In this document: one piece after another, positions 1-4,557 of the stretch
Position numbering within the stretch: position 1 is the first letter of the stretch
Layout of the letters: every line of letters begins with the position of its first letter
Source of the DNA: Acidobacteriota bacterium
GTDB lineage: Bacteria > Acidobacteriota > Thermoanaerobaculia > UBA5066
Assembly (NCBI GenBank): GCA_016789625.1
Contig: JAEUQS010000676.1
Span: 1 to 7,565 of the forward strand
Direction of reading: 5' to 3'
Length of the DNA stretch: 7,565 nucleotides
Notes under the pieces: generated by a model
The model's database searches: none
Told to the model about the DNA's origin: nothing
What the model saw: the letters and a program-made list of their open reading frames with translations, nothing else
Position numbers and translations under genes: made by a program

Positions 1-18
1 CGATTCCCTTCTCCGGCG
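1..18 (+). tRNA. Possible 3' end of a tRNA truncated by the window edge
   Basis: The first bases read as the end of a T-loop (CGATT, lacking only the preceding TT), a T-stem 3' arm (CCCTT, 6-10), a seven-base acceptor 3' arm (CTCCGGC, 11-17) and a discriminator G (18). The spacing is exactly that of a tRNA. An acceptor 5' arm GCCGGAG would be expected about 55-70 bases upstream, outside the window. CCA is not encoded (CCT follows). The pairing cannot be checked here, so the call is tentative and I assign no isotype. Confidence 0.3.
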
Positions 19-68
19 CCTCGGGGTGCCGGACGGACCCTGCACAGTCACAGTCGGACGACGACTGT
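13..68. repeat. Two short hairpins in non-coding DNA
   Basis: Positions 13-20 (CCGGCGCC) pair with 25-32 (GGTGCCGG) around a TCGG loop: eight pairs, one of them G-T. Positions 50-56 (ACAGTCG) pair perfectly with 62-68 (CGACTGT) around a 5-nt loop, and the first arm belongs to a direct repeat CACAGTCACAGTC. Neither hairpin is followed by a T-tract on either strand, so I do not call them terminators. Together they fill most of the space between the possible tRNA end and the minus-strand terminator. No coding region is visible here. Confidence 0.35.
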
Positions 69-92
69 CGGTTGAAGAGCGAACGCAGACTG

Positions 93-126
93 AAAACGGA
101 AAGGCCCGGGAGGTGAGTCCCGGGCC
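93..126 (-). terminator. Intrinsic terminator of a minus-strand transcript
   Basis: Read on the minus strand, a perfect 8-bp stem GGCCCGGG/CCCGGGCC (119-126 with 103-110) closes an 8-nt loop and is followed directly by TTTCCGTTTTC (102 down to about 92). There is no T-tract on the plus-strand side, so termination is directional. No minus-strand protein gene ends here. The terminator therefore implies a short transcript starting a little to the right. Confidence 0.7.
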
Positions 127-276
127 GAGAAGAGCCTCAGAAGAGGATCAGGTGAAGGAGGGCTTTGAGTTCAGCTCGCTTCAGCTCACCTGGTCGTCGC
201 CATGGCGCTGCCGGCCCCGGGATTCCCCCAGGCCATCGTACAGGACATGGGACACATTCGGCGCGAGCTCACGATG
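93..276 (-). ncRNA. Candidate small RNA of about 180 nt with its own promoter and terminator
   Basis: The interval lies between a sigma70-like minus-strand promoter (282-310) and the intrinsic terminator at 93-126. Several inverted repeats could fold the RNA. ACGATGG at 271-277 pairs with CCATCGT at 233-239. An imperfect GC-rich hairpin covers about 213-234 with a one-base bulge. CAGGTGA/TCACCTG arms (about 155-161 and 186-192) close a domain containing a 10-bp tandem repeat (TTCAGCTCGC/TTCAGCTCAC, 170-189). I do not recognise 6S, SRP, RNase P or tmRNA signatures. A 23-codon ORF (257 down to 186) lies inside, but it lacks a clear ribosome binding site. The RNA could instead encode that peptide. 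Confidence 0.4.
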
Positions 277-281
277 GGCAA

Positions 282-310
282 TAATCTAGGCGCATCCCCC
301 GGGATGTCAA
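282..310 (-). promoter_or_regulatory. Minus-strand sigma70-like promoter
   Basis: A perfect -35 TTGACA (310 to 305) is followed by a -10 candidate, either TAGATT (288 to 283, 16-nt spacer) or GATTAT (286 to 281, 18-nt spacer). Each matches about four of six consensus bases. Transcription would start near 274-276, heading toward the terminator at 93-126. The AT-rich -10 stands out against GC-rich surroundings. Confidence 0.5.
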
Positions 311-335
311 GGATTATCTCGGCTGCACCTTGACA
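305..335. promoter_or_regulatory. Inverted repeat spanning two divergent -35 boxes (possible operator)
   Basis: TGTCAAGG (305-312) and CCTTGACA (328-335) form a perfect 8-bp inverted repeat separated by 15 bp. Each arm contains the -35 box of one of two divergent promoters. Six of the eight bases per arm follow from the two TTGACA boxes themselves, so the symmetry may be a by-product. The extra matching GG/CC leaves room for a dimeric regulator binding between the promoters. Confidence 0.3.
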
Positions 336-358
336 ATTCCGCCGCGGGCGCTCAGATT
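330..358 (+). promoter_or_regulatory. Plus-strand promoter of the cysA leader
   Basis: A perfect -35 TTGACA lies at 330-335. After a 17-nt spacer comes a weak -10, CAGATT (353-358, three of six consensus bases). The predicted start is near 365, leaving a leader of about 150 nt before the cysA ATG at 515. The perfect -35 and ideal spacing support it; the -10 is poor, so the exact start is uncertain. Confidence 0.42.
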
Positions 359-367
359 GCGACTGTG

Positions 368-430
368 ATGTGTCCGTGTCGACTGTCCAACGCACGCCGG
401 GGAGTGGACTTTTCACAGCTCGACCTCTAG
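368..430 (+). CDS. Putative cysteine-responsive leader peptide of cysA (20 aa)
   Basis: A 20-codon ORF starts MCPC at 368 and ends with TAG at 428-430. Cys codons are at positions 2 and 4, and both are TGT, which is uncommon among the larger genes here, where Cys is mostly TGC. No Shine-Dalgarno sequence precedes it. The predicted transcription start is about 365, so the mRNA could be leaderless, beginning at GTG-ATG. The ORF sits upstream of an intrinsic terminator and a sulfate-uptake ATPase gene. Codons just after the Cys codons (385-389) can pair with 405-409, and 398-407 can pair with the terminator's 5' arm. Cys-containing leader ORFs controlling sulfur genes are known in actinobacteria. 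That this one works the same way is inference; an ORF of this length can occur by chance. Confidence 0.42.
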   Translation: MCPCRLSNARRGVDFSQLDL

Positions 431-450
431 CCATTTCGTGAGGCCCGTGA

Positions 451-492
451 CGAAGCCCACCCCCGCAAGGGACGGTGGGCTTTCGTTTTCTT
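451..492 (+). terminator. Intrinsic terminator in the cysA leader (attenuator)
   Basis: A perfect 9-bp stem AAGCCCACC/GGTGGGCTT (453-461 with 474-482) is extended inside by CCC-GCAA-GGG (462-471) with a 2-nt bulge, and is followed by TTTCGTTTTCTT (481-492). It lies between the plus promoter and the cysA start, 22 nt before the ATG, so it must be read through for cysA to be expressed. A competing pairing exists: CGGGG-A-GTGG (398-407) with CCACCCCCG (457-465), nine Watson-Crick pairs with A403 bulged. The two structures exclude each other. It might also stop transcripts arriving from upstream of the window. Confidence 0.75.
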
Positions 493-514
493 GGGAAAGG
501 AACTCTCTCCGCGC

Positions 515-1615
515 ATGAGCATCGAGATCCGGGACATCCAGAGGACGATCGGCGGCTTCGCGGCCCTGCGCGGGGTGAGCCTCGCCGTCGAAACGGGCGA
601 GCTGGTCGCGCTGGTGGGACCTTCGGGCTCCGGCAAGACCTCCCTCCTCCGCATCATCGCGGGGCTCGACCAGCCCGACGCGGGCAGCATCCACCTCTCC
701 GGCGAGGATGCCTCCGCGCGGCACGTGCGCGACCGGCGCGTGGGCTTCGTCTTCCAGCACTACGCGCTTTTCAAGCACATGACGGTCGCGCAGAACGTGG
801 CCTTCGGGCTCACCGTGAGACCGCGCGCCGAGAGGCCGCCGGCGAAGGAGATCCGCGAGCGGGTGACCGCGCTCCTCTCGCTGGTGCAGCTCGAGTACCT
901 GGCCGAGCGCTACCCTTCGCAGCTCTCGGGCGGACAGCGCCAGCGCGTCGCGCTCGCGCGGGCGCTCGCCGTCGAGCCCCGGGTGCTGCTCCTCGACGAG
1001 CCCTTCGGCTCTCTGGACGCCGCGGTGCGCATCGAGCTGCGTCGCTGGCTCCGCAGGCTCCACGACGACCTCCACGTGACGAGCGTCTTCGTGACGCACG
1101 ACCAGGAAGAGGCCTTCGAGGTGGCGGACCGGATCGTCGTGATGAACCAGGGGCTCATCGAGCAGATCGGAACGCCGCAGGAGGTCTTCGATCACCCCGC
1201 GACCCCGTTCGTCATGAGCTTCCTCGGAACGACGAACATCTTTCACGGCCGCATCCAGGGAGGAAAGGCCCACCTCGGCCGCTTCACCGTGGACGTCGCC
1301 GGCCGCGGCGAGGCCCGCGGCGCGCCGCCGCAGGCGGAGGCGTACGCCGCCGGGTACGTCCGGCCGCACGAGCTCGAGGTCGCGACGGAGGCGTCCGCGG
1401 CGGGTGGCCTCTGGACGACGCTCGAGCGCGCCAACGTGGCCGGGACGTTCGTGAAGCTCGAGCTCCTCGACGAGGACGGCCGCTCCCTCCACGCGCACGT
1501 GAGCCGCGAGGTGTACGGCGCGCTCGCCGCGAGCGAAGGCGACCGCCTCTACGTGACGCCCAGGACCGTACGGATCTTTCCGGGAGAAGAGCCGGTCAGT
1601 CCAGAACGGCCGTGA
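515..1615 (+). CDS. cysA: Sulfate/thiosulfate import ABC transporter ATP-binding protein CysA
   Basis: This is a 366-aa cytoplasmic ATPase expected to power a CysT/CysW permease that takes up sulfate or thiosulfate. Visible motifs are Walker A GPSGSGKT (35-42), Q-loop Gln81 in FVFQHYALF, signature LSGGQ (137-141), Walker B VLLLDEP (157-163), D-loop GSLD and H-loop His195. The FVFQHYALFKHMTV block and the PATPFVMSFLGTTNIFHGR block are typical of CysA. Residues from about 240 on form the C-terminal TOBE-like regulatory region. I chose ATG 515, with GGAAAGGA about 13 nt upstream; a TTG at 491 lies inside the terminator T-tract and is unlikely. The gene follows a putative attenuator. No permease or binding-protein gene is next to it, so it is an orphan here. 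The close family match makes ABC ATPase certain and sulfate specificity probable; a related anion substrate is possible. Confidence 0.9.
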   Translation: MSIEIRDIQRTIGGFAALRGVSLAVETGELVALVGPSGSGKTSLLRIIAGLDQPDAGSIHLSGEDASARHVRDRRVGFVFQHYALFKHMTVAQNVAFGLTVRPRAERPPAKEIRERVTALLSLVQLEYLAERYPSQLSGGQRQRVALARALAVEPRVLLLDEPFGSLDAAVRIELRRWLRRLHDDLHVTSVFVTHDQEEAFEVADRIVVMNQGLIEQIGTPQEVFDHPATPFVMSFLGTTNIFHGRIQGGKAHLGRFTVDVAGRGEARGAPPQAEAYAAGYVRPHELEVATEASAAGGLWTTLERANVAGTFVKLELLDEDGRSLHAHVSREVYGALAASEGDRLYVTPRTVRIFPGEEPVSPERP

Positions 1616-2681
1616 CGACGCCGTTCGCCGCGCTCCGGGCCGCCCGGACGAACTCCTGCCCCAGGTCCTGAGCGATGCGGCGCCGGTCGGTGAGCGAGGC
1701 GAGGTAGAACGGCACCACGCAGCCGCAGCGGTCGCAATCGGCCTTGGGCCCCATCATGCATTTTTCCTTCTGCACGCCGTCGGGCCCGAACGCGAAGGCC
1801 TTCGTCGAGAAAAGGCAGTTGTCGGTGACCTGCCGCGAGATGTCGGACTTCATGAGCCGGAACGCGCGCTCGGGCAATACGAAGAAATCGCCGTAGATGC
1901 GCTTGAGCTCGAGCAGCCGGTCGAGCACGACGTCGCGCTCGGCGAGCGGCAGGAACAGGCTGTCGTCGCCATCGCACATGTCGCCGATGGGCGTGTAGAA
2001 GTCGAACGTCATGTGCCGCGCGCCGGCCGCGGCCCAGTCGATGACGGCCTGCTCGAGGCAGTGCGCGTTCGCCCGGGTGATGCAGTAGGCGATCGTCACG
2101 CTCAGCGCGGGATGGTCGGCGACGTTCTTGATCGCCTTGGCGTAGATGCCCTTCTTCCGCCGGATCTCTTCGTGAATGGCCTCGTCGCCGTCGATCGAGA
2201 TGTACCAGCTCACGTCGGGCCAGTCGGGCAGCGGGATCGTGCCGTTCGTGACCACGGTGTTGTACTTGAAGAAGCGGCGGCCCTGCTCGATGAGCTGCCT
2301 TCGCATGAGGGGCTCGCCGCCCACCCACGTGCACTGGAAGAACGGAAAGTCCACGCGCGAGGTCGTGGCCTTCAGGTGCTCGAGCTTCTCGATCCAGGCT
2401 TCCACGGCAAGCTGCGGGGTGGCTTCGTAGGCCGGCGCGGCGCCCTCGCTGCCCTCGAAGAAGTAGCAGTGCGAGCAGCGGAGGTTGCAGTCCTTGGTGA
2501 CGTCGATGGAGCCGAAGGCGTTGCGGGGAAAGCCGAACAGGAAGAAGCCGAGCTTCGCGACGTCGAACGCGGTGACGAAGCTGCGCTTGCGCGCGGGCGG
2601 CGGCGTGTGCTGCCGCGTGAGAAGGGTGCGCAGCCCCGAAGGGGCGGAGCCAGACTGAGTTTTGCCCGGCGTTTCCAGCAT
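1596..2681 (-). CDS. Radical SAM protein with a C-terminal Cys cluster, substrate unknown
   Basis: This 361-aa protein carries the CxxxCxxC motif of radical SAM enzymes (Cys65, Cys69, Cys72, in DCNLRCSHCYF), which binds the SAM-cleaving [4Fe-4S] cluster. GGEP (121-124), a SAM-binding motif, and an ISIDG strand (161-165) follow. The C-terminus holds Cys289, Cys308, Cys316, Cys319 and Cys321, resembling a SPASM-type or related auxiliary cluster domain. No B12-binding domain is visible. I recognise the superfamily but not the function; peptide maturation or cofactor synthesis are possible. No obvious precursor peptide lies beside it. ATG 2681 is the only good start in frame, but the first 35 residues are low-complexity and partly repeat-encoded, so the conserved protein may begin near residue 36. 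The gene overlaps the convergent cysA by 20 bp. Confidence 0.85.
   Translation of the reverse strand: MLETPGKTQSGSAPSGLRTLLTRQHTPPPARKRSFVTAFDVAKLGFFLFGFPRNAFGSIDVTKDCNLRCSHCYFFEGSEGAAPAYEATPQLAVEAWIEKLEHLKATTSRVDFPFFQCTWVGGEPLMRRQLIEQGRRFFKYNTVVTNGTIPLPDWPDVSWYISIDGDEAIHEEIRRKKGIYAKAIKNVADHPALSVTIAYCITRANAHCLEQAVIDWAAAGARHMTFDFYTPIGDMCDGDDSLFLPLAERDVVLDRLLELKRIYGDFFVLPERAFRLMKSDISRQVTDNCLFSTKAFAFGPDGVQKEKCMMGPKADCDRCGCVVPFYLASLTDRRRIAQDLGQEFVRAARSAANGVVTAVLD
2633..2645. repeat. Small GC hairpin inside the 5' end of the radical SAM gene
   Basis: GCCCC (2633-2637) and GGGGC (2641-2645) form a 5-bp stem with a GAA loop. It encodes part of the Ser/Ala/Pro-rich N-terminus of the radical SAM protein (about residues 13-16). 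Its minus-strand form, CCCCTTCGGGG, resembles the hairpin core found in the queD tail (4592-4610), so both may come from one dispersed element. Confidence 0.35.
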
Positions 2682-2687
2682 CCCGCC

Positions 2688-2716
2688 GTCATACGCCGCG
2701 AGGGACCCTTTGGCAA
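2688..2716 (-). promoter_or_regulatory. Probable promoter of the radical SAM gene
   Basis: The -35 TTGCCA (2716 to 2711, five of six) is separated by exactly 17 nt from the -10 TATGAC (2693 to 2688, four of six). The expected transcription start is 2681, the A of the ATG, which would give a leaderless mRNA. The GGCGGG directly before the ATG is too close to act as a normal ribosome binding site. The promoter would separate this gene from the lar-acyP operon upstream. Confidence 0.38.
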
Positions 2717-2725
2717 TCGCGTCGA

Positions 2726-2767
2726 GTCTGGAAGGCGAGCGTAGCGAGCGGAGCGGAAGGTCTGGAA
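2726..2767. repeat. Short tandem and direct repeats in the acyP/radical SAM gap
   Basis: GCGAGCG occurs twice with a 9-bp period (2735-2741 and 2744-2750), followed by GAGCGG. The block is flanked by direct copies of GTCTGGAA (2726-2733 and 2760-2767). The related GTTTCCAG occurs at 2671-2678, overlapping the start of the radical SAM gene, and at 2780-2787. The pattern suggests a small dispersed repeat element rather than a gene. Confidence 0.45.
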
Positions 2768-2787
2768 ACCCATAACTGGGTTTCCAG
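2762..2787. terminator. Perfect 11-bp hairpin downstream of the acylphosphatase gene
   Basis: CTGGAAACCCA (2762-2772) pairs perfectly with TGGGTTTCCAG (2777-2787) around a TAAC loop. It begins 7 bp past the stop codon of the last gene of the minus-strand operon, where a terminator would be expected. Neither flank has a true T-tract (minus strand ACCTTCC, plus strand CTTCACTTC), so it may stabilise the mRNA 3' end or be part of the local repeat instead. Confidence 0.45.
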
Positions 2788-2794
2788 CTTCACT

Positions 2795-3115
2795 TCAGAA
2801 CTCCAGCTCGAATCCCTCGGGCATCGGCTCCTGCAGGCTCAGATCTTCCCGCACCACGACGTCGACCCTCGCGTAGCGCGGGCCCCGGTTCAGGGCCGAT
2901 TCCAGGCGGTCCATCGCGTGCCGCGCCCCGCGCGCGACGATCTCCACGCGCCCGTCGGGCAGGTTCCGCGCGACGCCCTGAAGGCCCAGCGAGCCGCCCG
3001 CCCGGCCCACGAACGCCCTGTAGCCCACGCCCTGCACCCGCCCCGAGACGAGCCACCGCGCCGCGACAGTCTCCCAGCCGCTCGGGTGGCTCAGCGCGTC
3101 GCGTTCTTCGTCCAT
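2795..3115 (-). CDS. acyP: Acylphosphatase
   Basis: This 106-aa cytoplasmic enzyme hydrolyses carboxyl-phosphate bonds such as those in acyl phosphates. The family signature GRVQGVGYR (25-33) gives catalytic Arg33, and ARNLPDGRVE (49-58) gives catalytic Asn51. The C-terminus FELEF is close to the family's usual ending. Known acylphosphatases are about 90-100 residues; the extra 15 or so at the N-terminus precede the first conserved strand (ARWLVSGRV). The chosen ATG overlaps the end of pcm by 25 bp and has GGGAAAG about 5 nt upstream; no better start is visible. It is the last gene of the minus-strand run, so it is probably translated from the long lar-queD-surE-pcm message. Confidence 0.9.
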   Translation of the reverse strand: MDEERDALSHPSGWETVAARWLVSGRVQGVGYRAFVGRAGGSLGLQGVARNLPDGRVEIVARGARHAMDRLESALNRGPRYARVDVVVREDLSLQEPMPEGFELEF

Positions 3116-3783
3116 CCGAACTTTCCCACCAGAGGTACGTACGCCACGTCCCCGGCATCCTCCGTGCGCGTCCGTCCCGAGGGCAGCTTCTTCACCACCA
3201 GGAGCCGCTGCTTGTCGCGATCCCCCACCGGAACCACGAGCCGCCCCGTGGGCCCGAGCTGCGCGAGGAGCGGCTCGGGCACCTCGGGCGCCGCGGCCGC
3301 GACCACGATGGCGTCGTAGGGCGCGTGCTCGCTCCATCCGTAGGATCCGTCGAAGACCTTCACCGAGACGTTGCGGATCCCCAGAAGCGTCAGCACCTTC
3401 ACGGCTTCGGCCGCGAGCTCGGGCACCCGCTCGAGCGTGTAGACGCGGTGGGCCACCCGGGAGAGCACGGCCGCCTCGTACCCCGAGCCCGTGCCGATCT
3501 CGAGCACCCGCGAACCCTCGCGAACCCCGGCCAGCTCCACGGAGCGGGCCACGTTGGCGGTCTGGGTGATCGTCTGCCCGAAGCCGATGGGCAGCGCGTG
3601 GTCGCCATAGGCCTCGCCCGAGAGAGCGTAGGGCACGAAGAGGTGCCTCGGGATCTCCTCGATCGCGGCGGCCACGCGGGGGTCTTTCAGGAACCCCGCC
3701 GCTTTGAGCTTCGCCACGAGGGCGCGCCGCTCGGGCGCGCCGGCGCTCGCGGCGCGGGAAACCTCCGGGGAGACGGGATTCAC
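3091..3783 (-). CDS. pcm: Protein-L-isoaspartate O-methyltransferase
   Basis: This 230-aa cytoplasmic repair enzyme uses SAM to methylate isoaspartyl residues formed as proteins age, which starts their reversion to aspartate. The class I methyltransferase motif I reads VLEIGTGSGYEAAVLS (93-108). The family hallmark GFGQTIT (67-73), the EEIPRHLFVP block (42-51) and GPTGRLVVPVG (177-187) are present. It starts with GTG 9 bp after the surE stop, without a strong Shine-Dalgarno sequence, which suggests re-initiation after surE. The surE-pcm pairing is conserved in many bacteria, including E. coli. The first 19 residues before ERRALVAKL are unconserved and a later start is possible. The gene overlaps acyP by 25 bp. 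Confidence 0.93.
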   Translation of the reverse strand: MNPVSPEVSRAASAGAPERRALVAKLKAAGFLKDPRVAAAIEEIPRHLFVPYALSGEAYGDHALPIGFGQTITQTANVARSVELAGVREGSRVLEIGTGSGYEAAVLSRVAHRVYTLERVPELAAEAVKVLTLLGIRNVSVKVFDGSYGWSEHAPYDAIVVAAAAPEVPEPLLAQLGPTGRLVVPVGDRDKQRLLVVKKLPSGRTRTEDAGDVAYVPLVGKFGWTKNATR

Positions 3784-3792
3784 CCCGGAATG

Positions 3793-4557
3793 CTAGCCGA
3801 TGCGACCGTCCATCTGCGCCTCGAGACCCGCGAGATCGGCCAGCGCGCGGTAGTTGGTGAGGTCGAGGTGGAGGGGTGTGAGGGAGACGTAGCCCTCCGA
3901 GACGGCCATGAGGTCCGATCCGTCCACGGCGGTGTCCACGTGCACTCCGCCGATCCAGAAATAGGGCTTGCCGCGCGGATCGATCTTCTCCACCACGTTG
4001 TCGCCGTAGCGGCGACGGCCCATGCGCGTCGCCTTGATGCCCTTGGCCTTGCCGTGGGGGATGTTCACGTTCCAGAGCGTGTCCTCGGCGGGCGGATGCT
4101 CCTTCGCGTAAAGGATCACCTCGCGGGCCACGTCCTCGGCGAGCGTGTAGTCGAACGGGATGCGGTCGGGCCCGTAGTCGAGAGAGAACGCGATGGACCT
4201 CACGCCGAGGAGCGTCCCCTCGAACGCGCAGGCGACCGTGCCCGAGTAGGTCACGTCGTCGCCCAGGTTCGGTCCCGAGTTGATGCCCGAGAACACGAAA
4301 TCGGGGGGTGTCCTCGCGAGCACCGAGCAGAGCGCGAGGTTGATGCAGTCGGTCGGGGTGCCGTCCACCGTCCACTGCCGCTCGGCCTTCTTCACCACAC
4401 GCAGCGGGCGGTGCATCGTGAGCGCGTGAGACGACGCGCTCTGCTCGCGGTCGGGCGCGACGACGAACGTCTCGAAACCCGCGGCGGCCGCCGCCCGCTC
4501 GAGGGCGGCGAGCCCGGGCGAGAAGATGCCGTCGTCGTTCGAGATGAGCGCCCTCAC
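3793..4557 (-). CDS. surE: 5'/3'-nucleotidase (survival protein) SurE
   Basis: This 254-aa metal-dependent phosphatase acts on nucleoside monophosphates, and in some species on exopolyphosphate. The N-terminal ISNDDG (5-10) supplies metal ligands Asp8 and Asp9. Ser40 in DREQSASSH and Asn93 in GINSGPNLGDD complete the usual metal site. GTPTDC (67-71) and YSGTVACAFEG (104-114) are typical of the family, and the length matches. The start is GTG at 4557, whose GTGA overlaps the queD stop by 4 bp; AGGGA lies about 8 nt upstream. This start places the conserved first strand right at the N-terminus. Linkage to pcm suggests a shared stationary-phase or damage-response role. Confidence 0.94.
   Translation of the reverse strand: MRALISNDDGIFSPGLAALERAAAAAGFETFVVAPDREQSASSHALTMHRPLRVVKKAERQWTVDGTPTDCINLALCSVLARTPPDFVFSGINSGPNLGDDVTYSGTVACAFEGTLLGVRSIAFSLDYGPDRIPFDYTLAEDVAREVILYAKEHPPAEDTLWNVNIPHGKAKGIKATRMGRRRYGDNVVEKIDPRGKPYFWIGGVHVDTAVDGSDLMAVSEGYVSLTPLHLDLTNYRALADLAGLEAQMDGRIG

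Noticed and set aside
363..424. Pseudoknot in the leader (CTGTGA/TCACAG at 363-368/413-418 crossing GTCGA/TCGAC at 378-382/420-424)
   Set aside because: The helices are short, the first arm begins before the predicted transcription start, and nothing matches a known riboswitch; the attenuation model explains the region better.
186..434. 82-codon minus-strand open frame over the promoter region
   Set aside because: It would run through both divergent promoters and the leader ORF, has no ribosome binding site and no recognisable protein.
365..490. SAM, cobalamin or T-box riboswitch upstream of cysA
   Set aside because: I looked for the conserved cores of these classes and found none.
413..1498. 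Long minus-strand open frame opposite cysA
   Set aside because: It lies antisense to a gene with full ABC ATPase motifs; its Arg/Glu/Leu/Val-rich composition is typical of a GC-rich shadow frame.
2013..2744. Plus-strand open frame opposite the radical SAM gene
   Set aside because: Low-complexity translation with no motif; the minus strand carries the CxxxCxxC radical SAM protein.
3116..4375. N-terminal extension of the acylphosphatase frame (526 codons if taken in full)
   Set aside because: The upstream part lies over pcm and surE in another frame and is Arg/Gly-rich; only the last 106 codons match acylphosphatase.
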